Both the position numbers and the translations under genes were made by a program. From a virus: 40,265 bases of DNA. Positions 1 through 5,521 of the stretch are shown one piece after another; the first letter of the stretch is position 1; every line of letters starts with the position of its first letter. The notes beneath the pieces are model-generated. The model did no database searches and was not told where the DNA came from. It saw only the letters and a list, made by a program, of their open reading frames with translations. Location: the IMG/VR virus record IMGVR_UViG_3300005663_000108, positions 1 through 40,265 of that record; one strand, written 5' to 3'.

Positions 1-334
1 AGCGCGGACAAAAGTAAAATGTGAATGCTAAGGCTGATGCCGGTGGCTGCTTATGACCGAAAATCTTACATAGAAGGCCAGTGTCAGTTATTTCCCGCAT
101 AAATTTTTCCTCGGCAAGCTCGGCCTCGGCTTTCTCAGTGCAATCAGTTTCAGTGATAAGCTCACTTTCTAGTTTGTCACGTTCGGATTCCATGAGCACC
201 CGGGTTTCTTGTTCGTTGCTCAGCGCCTCTATTGCATCGACAAGCTCGGCCTCAAGCTTAGCGATGCGCTGTTCGGCAAGTTCAAATTCGTGCAATAATT
301 TTGGATACTCGTCCGCCGCACTAAAAGTGCTCAT
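1..334 (-). CDS. Partial small coiled-coil protein with C-terminal CKIFGHK motif (runs off the left edge)
   Basis: The frame is open from an ATG at 334 to the window edge, about 111 codons with no stop seen. The N-terminal two thirds is Glu/Leu-rich (residues about 10-85: repeated LEAEL, KLESEL, EAELAEE), typical of a coiled coil. It is followed by a short LLCKIFGHK segment resembling the N-terminal motif of small prophage proteins of the DUF1660 type. The start is supported by GGAGGAG about 8 nt upstream, and it overlaps the stop of the preceding small gene (ATGA). Function unknown; no catalytic motif is visible. Codon use looks more enterobacterial than in the rest of the window. Confidence 0.6.
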   Translation of the reverse strand, partial: MSTFSAADEYPKLLHEFELAEQRIAKLEAELVDAIEALSNEQETRVLMESERDKLESELITETDCTEKAEAELAEEKFMREITDTGLLCKIFGHKQPPASALAFTFYFCPR

Positions 335-456
335 CGTCTTGCTCCTCCCTCGCCGTCCGATGACTCTTTGCACATAAGGCGCTCACAAATACCATCGACG
401 ACCCGTTCCTGTAGTTCTTTTTCAGTAAAACCAAGCTCTGAAATTTCTATTGTCAT
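331..456 (-). CDS. Small hypothetical protein, 41 aa
   Basis: ATG at 456 is preceded by AGAGGAGAG, a good ribosome binding site, and the stop overlaps the next start (TGA/ATG at 331-334), as in a translationally coupled pair. The product begins MTIEISELGF and is acidic with two cysteines; no family is recognised. The reading frame stays open upstream of this ATG for 19 more codons until an in-frame TAG at 514-516, so it may be the surviving 3' part of a longer gene (see the interrupted frame 331-633). Confidence 0.5.
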   Translation of the reverse strand: MTIEISELGFTEKELQERVVDGICERLMCKESSDGEGGARR

Positions 457-482
457 CTTCTCTCTCCTCTGGTTATCTGTGT

Positions 483-530
483 CCCCAGGGAAGGCGCACG
501 TATTCACGAACCGCTACACCCTCCCTGGGG
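483..530. repeat. Inverted repeat, 9-bp perfect arms
   Basis: CCCCAGGGA at 483-491 pairs perfectly with TCCCTGGGG at 522-530 around a 30-nt loop. It lies between the interrupted frame and its downstream small gene. There is no U-run on either side, so it is not a classical intrinsic terminator. A tRNA fold was tested and does not fit. Confidence 0.5.
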
Positions 531-536
531 TGGTGC

Positions 537-622
537 TTTGGCACGGGCCGGTGTTTAGCTGGCAGGCTACGATGTTCGGATTGCCATCTACACTCCCGGC
601 GCTGCCACGCCGCCGTGCCAAA
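537..622. repeat. Long-range inverted repeat, 10-bp perfect arms
   Basis: TTTGGCACGG at 537-546 pairs with CCGTGCCAAA at 613-622, enclosing 66 GC-rich nt. It sits just after the stop of the last replication-block gene (630-632) and could fold as a transcript-end or processing structure. The same plan (terminal arms around 45-70 nt) is seen in the gaps at 3969-4053 and 12000-12068. Confidence 0.45.
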
Positions 623-629
623 AACTGAT

Positions 630-800
630 TCAACTATCAATTTTTTCCTGCAAGTTTGCTATTCTTAAATTCTTCCTATGCAACAACTCCTGATAACAAG
701 CATGAATTCTCGGTTTACTTGTGGCTACCGTCACCATTCTATATATTTCCTTCTCAGGAACGTTCCGAATTTCCGCTCTGTATCTTTGCTGGCGGGTCAA
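630..800 (-). CDS. Small hypothetical protein, 56 aa, TTG start
   Basis: The TTG at 800 overlaps the helicase stop (TTGA). AAGGAG lies 8 nt upstream, inside the end of the helicase gene, which argues strongly for this otherwise weak start. The product (begins MTRQQRYRAE, ends LQEKIDS) is basic, with no membrane segment and no recognised domain. Its position makes it the last gene of the leftward replication operon. An alternative downstream ATG (residue 22) has no ribosome binding site. Confidence 0.5.
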   Translation of the reverse strand: MTRQQRYRAEIRNVPEKEIYRMVTVATSKPRIHACYQELLHRKNLRIANLQEKIDS

Positions 801-1969
801 TACTCACACTCCTTAAATTCACAATACTTCATTCTACACTCAAGATTTATTGTTCCAACCTTGAGTCCAAACCGGTTCTTGGCATGGTAAAGCCGGATAT
901 CCGTCGTTTCCTCCCCCGGCAATAGCTCTCCGGTTGGAGGATTGAGGGAAATTACGTGGTCCACAAGTTGTACCTTCTCCAGGGACCCCTTCACGTGCCC
1001 CGTCCTTACCACGTCCCCCCCATACCCCATCCGATTAGCCTGGGTACTGACCCATAAGCGGGAAGAGGCACGTAGACCCCACGCCTTAATATCCAGAACC
1101 GTCTCCCCCTCCTCCTCCCACCGGCTCCCCCACCTTCGAGGGGCGCGTATGAGATCAAGCGAATCTAAGATTATTAAATCTACGAGACCCCCGTCCCTTT
1201 CCAACCGGCTTTCTAGTTCTGCTGGAGTTTGACTGTGGGGGGAAGTACAATGTATGTAAAGATTCCCCGCCTTCTTCCTATCAAAGGTTCTAACCCGGAA
1301 GGCCGAATCAAATTTGGAATTCATGGAATGAGCGGGCTGTTCCATGGAAACGAAAAAGGTATTGAACCCATGAATTATGGACTCCACCGCCACATTAATT
1401 AACCAACTCGTCTTACCCACATTCGTTTCACCAATAACGAGTGCTACTTCCCCGGGACAAATACCGCCCATGGCCCCGTCAAGGGTGGGAAGTCCGGTAT
1501 TGATGCCGATACCCCGTCCCTTCCCTACCTTTTTCCTTTTACTAAAGAAACTAAAGGATTCCCCATCCTCTCGTCCGATTTTAACGGGTTCCTTAAGGAG
1601 TTGTTGCGCTTCATCTATCTGCCCTTCTTCCAGCGCTAATTTAGCTTCTGTTATCCGGTTCCGAATTTCAGAAGCCTTACCAAACAAGCTTAAATTTTCC
1701 AAATCAAAGGTAAAAGAACCGTTAGTTTTAGCTATTTGGGCGCTAGGGGAAATGGCCCGCATTTGGGTTAAGGTAAGTACTTCCCCCTTCCTTCGCCATA
1801 GGGTTAGGGACTTTTTCACAATGGGGGCTAAATCCTCATCAAAACATTCTTCAATGATTGAATGAGACATGATAGACATAAATTTTTTATCTGCCATCTT
1901 ACCAACCAAATGTTCTTGGTAACCTCTAAGGAAGACGTTATCCATCGTCAACGTGTCCATCATTTTCAA
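797..1969 (-). CDS. DnaB-type replicative helicase (RecA-fold ATPase)
   Basis: Hexameric 5'-3' replicative helicase that would unwind phage DNA ahead of the family A polymerase. The C-terminal RecA-like domain is clear: GLPTLDGAMGG entry motif, Walker A GETNVGKTS (residues 180-188), a Walker B segment LIILDSLDLI near residue 270, a sensor-like STQANR, and a late GHVKGSLEK stretch. The N-terminal ~140 residues are helical and end in a basic linker (KRKKVGKG); no zinc-binding primase domain is present, so priming must come from elsewhere. The exact start is uncertain: the ATG at 1969 lacks a ribosome binding site, and an ATG at 1945 (MDNVFLRG) next to the upstream stop is an alternative. At 390 aa it is shorter than bacterial DnaB (about 470 aa). 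It is co-transcribed with the nucleotide kinase. Confidence 0.85.
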   Translation of the reverse strand: MKMMDTLTMDNVFLRGYQEHLVGKMADKKFMSIMSHSIIEECFDEDLAPIVKKSLTLWRRKGEVLTLTQMRAISPSAQIAKTNGSFTFDLENLSLFGKASEIRNRITEAKLALEEGQIDEAQQLLKEPVKIGREDGESFSFFSKRKKVGKGRGIGINTGLPTLDGAMGGICPGEVALVIGETNVGKTSWLINVAVESIIHGFNTFFVSMEQPAHSMNSKFDSAFRVRTFDRKKAGNLYIHCTSPHSQTPAELESRLERDGGLVDLIILDSLDLIRAPRRWGSRWEEEGETVLDIKAWGLRASSRLWVSTQANRMGYGGDVVRTGHVKGSLEKVQLVDHVISLNPPTGELLPGEETTDIRLYHAKNRFGLKVGTINLECRMKYCEFKECEY

Positions 1970-2519
1970 ACGTCGTCATAAAAACTCCCCCATTCACCAA
2001 TTTAGTTATAAGTTCTGGTCTTACCTGTTCCCAACTATCCGTTGCACGGGAAGCCAATCTGGTTTCATCTGCTCCCCTTTTGTTAAGTCTAACCTTACGT
2101 ATACTTTCCGTTGCATGAACGAAGACGACGAGATCCTTCATTTCTAAAGGATTGTGAAAGGAAGGTATGAAGTTTAATTGTCTCTCATTTCGGGGGGATG
2201 AATCAATAACTAAGGGACGATTAGCTTCCCTGCTTTGCCTTTCAATTGCATCATATACGAGTTCCGCAACGCGGTCATCGGTTTCTTCAGGAGCATGGGG
2301 GTTCTTCATCGACGAAAATTCCCTTACCCCTATCTCCTTCCTTAAGATTTCCCCTATCCGTAAAACCTGAAATCCTTCCACCTTTTCCAGATAATTAGCA
2401 ATGTGCGTCTTCCCGACTCCCGGTGCCCCCACCAACCACAACCGGATGAAGGGAGCCACATGCTTCGTTTCCCTCCAAGAAAAACTCATGGATTTTTCAC
2501 GCACTAGCGGTAGATTCAT
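1938..2519 (-). CDS. P-loop nucleoside monophosphate kinase-like protein
   Basis: 193 aa with Walker A GAPGVGKTH (residues 31-39) followed by FQVLRIGEILRKE, the arrangement of the adenylate kinase/NMP kinase group, where a phosphate-binding loop precedes the NMP-binding helices. A central LVIDSSPRN resembles the Walker B/NMP-binding strand of adenylate kinase (usual form DG(F/Y)PR), and LNKRGADETRLASRATD resembles an arginine-rich lid. It overlaps the upstream deoxyribosyltransferase-like gene by 23 nt and has AGGAAGGA upstream of ATG 2519. Being two genes after purZ, it may phosphorylate dZMP or another deoxynucleotide; substrate specificity cannot be read from sequence. A repair-type kinase (PNK-like) is the main alternative. 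Confidence 0.6.
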   Translation of the reverse strand: MNLPLVREKSMSFSWRETKHVAPFIRLWLVGAPGVGKTHIANYLEKVEGFQVLRIGEILRKEIGVREFSSMKNPHAPEETDDRVAELVYDAIERQSREANRPLVIDSSPRNERQLNFIPSFHNPLEMKDLVVFVHATESIRKVRLNKRGADETRLASRATDSWEQVRPELITKLVNGGVFMTTFENDGHVDDG

Positions 2520-2955
2520 TCAGTGCATTCCTTCCTATGTTTTCTATAAAATTTTGAATTTCCGTCATTTCATCTTCACCTATCTTTAGATCCCCGCTGA
2601 GGAAAAAGACCGGTAAATGAGCCATATCACGTAAGATTTTTTCAACCCCTTCGGAAGAGTTGCCCTCCGACTGATAAGCTATAATTCCGTGGCAGGTCTC
2701 AGCCATGGCTCTCTCTACCTTAAAAATGGCAATTCTATGGAGGGTATTCCATTCATCAAAAGTCGTTGGATTTATACAAGTATGGCTACCTATAAGCCTC
2801 ACGTGCATTTGATTTGCATAGAAACGAGAAGCTCTCATGTAATTTATTATCATTGTTGTCCAGTTACCAGCCATTTCCAGATTTTTCTCTTGAATTGAAG
2901 TAGACAGACTTCTAACTGGAGAAGCCAACAATAACCTAATTTCATCTACTCTCAT
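2497..2955 (-). CDS. Nucleoside 2-deoxyribosyltransferase-fold (NDT/DUF4406-like) protein
   Basis: 152 aa. The order of motifs fits the NDT superfamily: an N-terminal strand with LLLASPVRS, a mid region with LIGSHTCINPTTFDEW where family members carry an active-site Asp, and a late MAETCHGIIAYQSEGNSSEGVEK followed by LPVFFL. The SEGNSSEGVEK stretch corresponds to the S-G-x-x-x-E glutamate of DUF4406/DUF1937/NDT proteins. Members transfer or hydrolyse the base of (deoxy)nucleosides or nucleotides. The ATG overlaps the purZ stop (ATGA) and has GGGAGGTGAC upstream, so it is translationally coupled to purZ. A role in purine deoxynucleotide turnover is inferred from that coupling. The first in-frame ATG is 2955; the open frame extends slightly further upstream. 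Confidence 0.5.
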   Translation of the reverse strand: MRVDEIRLLLASPVRSLSTSIQEKNLEMAGNWTTMIINYMRASRFYANQMHVRLIGSHTCINPTTFDEWNTLHRIAIFKVERAMAETCHGIIAYQSEGNSSEGVEKILRDMAHLPVFFLSGDLKIGEDEMTEIQNFIENIGRNALNESTASA

Positions 2956-3944
2956 ACCGTCACCTCCCAAAAATCGTTGGGCCCCGGCCCATCCGAAGCT
3001 ATCACTTTAATCCCGGACCGGATGACGTTGGTTTCCAGCCAGTCTTCCCACAACCTCTTTTCCACGTAATCCATAAAATTTATGACCACCACGTCCGGCT
3101 TAATGATGTCCAAAGTCTCCTTATACATCTCTGCCGACCAGGTAAAGACCCGTCGTACACGATTGGTCACCGTGGTTATTTCGGATTTTACCCCTAAGTC
3201 CTCCCAATTAAGTTCCTTTTGATCGTCATATACCGCACCACTCCACCCACAAACCCCATCCTTTTCCCAATTCCCCACCCGGATGGGGTAGGTACGGTAT
3301 ACCCCTACCGTTTCATAAAGGTGGGAAGGGTGTACCCCCCCAAACCTATCTAAGACGGCGGGAACGTTAACGTTCCGACTCGTAGTATAGGGATAAAATT
3401 GTGAATCTATGGACAATCCATACCCCTGTGCAGATTCCCCCAAGACGTGAGCATCTGAATTTAGTAAAAGCTTCCACCTATGATGGTATAAGAAGGTAAA
3501 TTGACTAAGTACTTCGTCCTCTCCGGCTAGTACCGTTCCCCTTTCCCTTCGAATTTTGGAAGCCACGGCAGCTCCCACCCCCTGACCCGTGGAGCTAAGG
3601 TATACCAAATTCTCTTGCTCCCACTCCTTATGATGTGACTTTAAAATCATAGCATTAGGGTGGATGTACACTTCCGCGTCATGCTCCTGTATTTCCTCAC
3701 ATAAACGCACGGGGTCTATGACGGCCCCCGGTCCTATGAAGCAAGGCAATCGATGAAGGCAGGCAACAGGCAATTGCTTTAAGACTATTTTTCCCCGTAA
3801 GGGATGGTAAATGGTATGGCCGGCGTTGGGGCCAAAGTCACAAATTCCAGCCTCAAACTTTCTTTCCCCGTTAAGAAGGTAATCCGCTACCTTCCCCTTA
3901 CCCGTACTGCCGAACTGGCAATCTATTACCATGGTTAGCTTCAT
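2952..3944 (-). CDS. purZ: PurZ: N6-succino-2-amino-2'-deoxyadenylate synthase (Z-genome enzyme)
   Basis: PurA-family ligase expected to condense dGMP with aspartate, the first step to the 2-aminoadenine nucleotide dZTP. Seen: P-loop FGSTGKGK (residues 11-18), where PurA has WGDEGKGK, so the general-base Asp is Ser13 and the next Glu is Thr14; catalytic His in NAGHT (H43); STGQGVG (118-124) where PurA has TTGRGIGP; SAQGYGLSID, YPYTTSRNVN, GVYRTYPIRVGN, EITTVTNRVRR; and INFMDY (D292) at the nucleotide-base loop. At 330 aa it is much shorter than bacterial PurA (about 430) and matches the compact archaeal/phage form. The Asp-to-Ser change is the known signature separating PurZ from PurA. AAGGAAAA lies before ATG 3944. 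Gene order is SSB, purZ, NDT-like, kinase, helicase. Whether ATP/dATP or GTP is the donor is open. Confidence 0.9.
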   Translation of the reverse strand: MKLTMVIDCQFGSTGKGKVADYLLNGERKFEAGICDFGPNAGHTIYHPLRGKIVLKQLPVACLHRLPCFIGPGAVIDPVRLCEEIQEHDAEVYIHPNAMILKSHHKEWEQENLVYLSSTGQGVGAAVASKIRRERGTVLAGEDEVLSQFTFLYHHRWKLLLNSDAHVLGESAQGYGLSIDSQFYPYTTSRNVNVPAVLDRFGGVHPSHLYETVGVYRTYPIRVGNWEKDGVCGWSGAVYDDQKELNWEDLGVKSEITTVTNRVRRVFTWSAEMYKETLDIIKPDVVVINFMDYVEKRLWEDWLETNVIRSGIKVIASDGPGPNDFWEVTV

Positions 3945-3962
3945 ATCTTTTTTCCTTATTTT

Positions 3963-4053
3963 AAAAAACGGGGCTGACCGATATTTGCGGAGGGCCGCAT
4001 CGGCACCGGAGTAAACGGAAGTACCAACACATTTTACCCCATCGGCCAGCCCC
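3963..4053 (-). terminator. Structured terminator/attenuator upstream of purZ
   Basis: On the leftward transcript GGGGCTGGCCGAT (4053-4041) pairs at 12 of 13 positions with ATCGGTCAGCCCC (3982-3970) and is followed at once by GTTTTTT, the layout of an intrinsic terminator. The ~58-nt loop can form its own small hairpin (GCGG/CCGC arms). It lies just ahead of the purZ ribosome binding site, so it could attenuate purZ, thin out SSB-to-purZ readthrough, or be a processing site. No known riboswitch consensus was recognised. Confidence 0.55.
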
Positions 4054-4054
4054 T

Positions 4055-4073
4055 ACCGGGTAGCCCACCCGGT
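4055..4073 (-). other. Perfect hairpin at the SSB stop codon
   Basis: ACCGGGT and ACCCGGT (4055-4061 and 4067-4073) form a 7-bp stem with a 5-nt loop beginning at the TAA of the SSB gene. It adjoins the larger structure at 3963-4053, giving a two-hairpin intergenic element. It may protect the mRNA 3' end or help pausing. Confidence 0.5.
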
Positions 4074-4774
4074 TAAAAGGGTACCGTTACGTCATAGGCT
4101 TCCGCTACTTGCTCAGCGATAACCTTTAAATCTACACTTCCACGATTCGCCTCTTGTTCCTCAAAATTCGTCAACGAACCCTGAGGACTAACGGCGCTTC
4201 TCTTCGGGGAGGGAGTCACTCCATATGTCGTATTCAATCCCGTTCCCGATTTTTGAACGAGAAAATCTACCCCATTCTCCAAAGAGCAGGCATCTGGAAA
4301 CTCTTCCTCATCGAGGATGACGGCTACGAACCTGTCGTACACGGTCTTCGGCCCTCGGAAGATTTGTATCCTCTCTTCCTTATCAGCCTTATCGACGACG
4401 TTAAAGAGATACTGAATGCGGGGACGAAGATGGTCTATCAAGTCCTGATTGGCTTTGTCTAACGACGCCCTAAGTTGACACAACTTACAGTCATGTCCCC
4501 CACAGGAGACGCTACCCCGGATCTCAGGAGTTGGTTGCCAGTGCTGGACGGCCTTATAAAAAAGCTTGGCCCGCCCGTTACGTTCATACGGCAGAAGACG
4601 TAACTTCACCTTCCCGCTATCCGGCCACGTAAAGTAATTCCCACCTCCGGCGTCTCGCATGTCCTGTCTTAAATCGTCGGAGTCCAAATGTATCCCCCCT
4701 GCGGATTGTCGAACTGACTGTTTCTTCTTTGTGCTTTGTCTCTTTGGTTTAGCGTTACTTTTTGCCCTTGGCAT
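4073..4774 (-). CDS. gp32-like single-stranded DNA-binding protein
   Basis: 233 aa. A very basic N-terminal tail (residues 1-23, Lys/Arg/Ser-rich) is followed by an OB-fold-like region. GNYFTWPDSGKVKLRLLPY opens the core and FYKAVQHW precedes a zinc-knuckle-like CGGHDCKLC (C91, H94, C96, C99). Then come a helical DKANQDLIDHLRPR and the strands YLFNVVD and IQIFRGPKTVYDR. This pattern is that of T4 gp32-type and related phage SSBs, which coat single strands during replication and recombination. The gene starts inside the tail of the preceding membrane-peptide gene and is separated from purZ by a structured gap. The C-terminus ends in VTVPF instead of a strongly acidic tail. Confidence 0.75.
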   Translation of the reverse strand: MPRAKSNAKPKRQSTKKKQSVRQSAGGIHLDSDDLRQDMRDAGGGNYFTWPDSGKVKLRLLPYERNGRAKLFYKAVQHWQPTPEIRGSVSCGGHDCKLCQLRASLDKANQDLIDHLRPRIQYLFNVVDKADKEERIQIFRGPKTVYDRFVAVILDEEEFPDACSLENGVDFLVQKSGTGLNTTYGVTPSPKRSAVSPQGSLTNFEEQEANRGSVDLKVIAEQVAEAYDVTVPF

Positions 4775-4895
4775 CTTTACCCCCTCGGTCTAAGCCTTTG
4801 GCTTCTTGTCTTTCCCATAACCACAGTGCTATCGCCATAATCACCAACATTAAAATTAACGTCCAACCCCACACATTGGCCAAAAAATTCATCAT
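4755..4895 (-). CDS. Small single-span membrane protein, 46 aa
   Basis: ATG at 4895 overlaps the stop of the upstream gene (ATGA), with GGAGGGG 7 nt before it. Residues 3-27 (NFLANVWGWTLILMLVIM and on) form one strongly hydrophobic helix, followed by a charged tail rich in Lys, Gly and Asp that would face the cytoplasm. The 3' end overlaps the SSB start by 20 nt. Too short to assign; small membrane peptides in phage replication operons are often of unknown function, and there is nothing to mark this as a holin. Confidence 0.6.
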   Translation of the reverse strand: MMNFLANVWGWTLILMLVIMAIALWLWERQEAKGLDRGGKDAKGKK

Positions 4896-5185
4896 TTCAA
4901 CCCCTCCAAGAATTCGGTTATCTTAACGTATATCTTCTTACCCTCCCTATCGAAAGCCTTCGCTAACAAATCATTCGTAACTACGACTACCTCCTCGAAG
5001 GACGCGGATTCGGGAACGCGAGTCGTAACGGATAAATCATATCTTTGCGACTCGTAATTTCCTATGTTTATCGTCACCCCACAGGATGCCTTAATTTCAA
5101 CAACCCCCTGCTCCACTGTTCTTATTATCTTCACCTTCTTCGCCGCCGACATCTTTGATGGATTTTTGGCTTTCGAGGCCATCAT
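4892..5185 (-). CDS. Conserved phage protein with CGVTINIGNYES motif, 97 aa
   Basis: ATG ATG at 5185/5182 follows the strong site AAGGAGATAA. After a basic N-terminus (KAKNPSKMSAAKKVK), the core reads GVVEIKASCGVTINIGNYESQRYDLSVTT and then an amphipathic helix with KITEFLEGL at the end. Phage proteins with the same strand pattern (CG-TIN-GNYES) commonly lie beside SSB and polymerase genes; their function is not established to my knowledge. It overlaps the preceding gene by 89 nt in another frame, and its stop is coupled to the membrane peptide downstream. Confidence 0.65.
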   Translation of the reverse strand: MMASKAKNPSKMSAAKKVKIIRTVEQGVVEIKASCGVTINIGNYESQRYDLSVTTRVPESASFEEVVVVTNDLLAKAFDREGKKIYVKITEFLEGLK

Positions 5186-5375
5186 TTATCTCCTTCTCAA
5201 GTTCTGCTCGTATATTGTGGAGTTCCACATCGAAGGCCGTCATCAGTGACCTTCTTTTTTCCTGCCCAATTAGCCCCATATTCGCCTGCTCAAAATTAGC
5301 CGTATGAGTTCGCCATAGGATGTGTATGGTAGAAGCTATCGTATGTAACATCTCAAGTTGTCGTTGCGCGTCCAT
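5097..5375 (-). CDS. Hypothetical helical protein, 92 aa
   Basis: ATG at 5375 is preceded by GGGGAGGACC. Residues 1-70 look helical (HTIASTIHILWRTH, VELHNIRAELEKEIND); the last ~25 residues (GGEEGEDNKNSGAGGC) are low complexity and are encoded where the next gene already begins, so the tail is probably shaped by the overlap. No family recognised. Immediately upstream is an ACGTCTACC leader motif shared with early genes, suggesting it begins a transcription or translation unit after the polymerase gene. Confidence 0.55.
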   Translation of the reverse strand: MDAQRQLEMLHTIASTIHILWRTHTANFEQANMGLIGQEKRRSLMTAFDVELHNIRAELEKEINDGLESQKSIKDVGGEEGEDNKNSGAGGC

Positions 5376-5387
5376 GTAGGTCCTCCC

Positions 5388-5495
5388 CTAGGTAGACGTA
5401 TGATGTTTGCCGCCGGATTCATCGCTTATTTTTAGTCTTCTCCGTATCTTTCCGCATCGGTAACATTTTACCACCCACCCTCCCTGATAAGACAT
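5388..5495 (-). CDS. Possible 35-aa zinc-knuckle-like peptide
   Basis: In the 146-nt gap after the polymerase gene an ATG at 5495 opens 35 codons: MSYQGGWVVKCYRCGKIRRR followed by a polar tail. CYRCGK resembles half of a zinc ribbon. The ribosome binding site is weak and there is only one CxxC, so this may be chance. Confidence 0.3.
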   Translation of the reverse strand: MSYQGGWVVKCYRCGKIRRRLKISDESGGKHHTST

Positions 5496-5521
5496 GGCCC
5501 AACTGTGACCCAATAATCCAC

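Larger units (their letters stand above)
331..633 (-). pseudogene. Interrupted frame with one in-frame amber codon, Icd/Ash-like prophage character
   Basis: Reading from a TTG at 633, one frame runs through residues resembling SVDGNPNIVACQ and TTPGRV, meets TAG at 514-516, then continues RFVNTCAFPGDTDNQRRE directly into the 41-aa small gene. Both halves look like coding sequence. The DGNP, TPGRV and FVNTCAFPGDTDNQ segments recall, from memory only, the short frames annotated as host cell division inhibitor Icd-like/Ash proteins in enterobacterial prophages. TAG is an ordinary stop elsewhere in this window (for example the terminase at 17422-17424), so general amber recoding is unlikely. It is either a decayed gene or non-coding sequence that happens to be open. 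Confidence 0.35.

Noticed and set aside
483-622. tRNA gene in the GC-rich hairpin region
   Set aside because: A 7-10 bp acceptor-like stem exists, but no consistent D, anticodon (7-nt loop) and T arms can be drawn on either strand.
331-633. Amber codon reassignment in this phage
   Set aside because: TAG is used as a normal stop by terL, the scaffold gene and the 69-aa early gene.
942-1865. Long rightward frames opposite the helicase gene
   Set aside because: They mirror the helicase coding strand, lack ribosome binding sites and show no domain.
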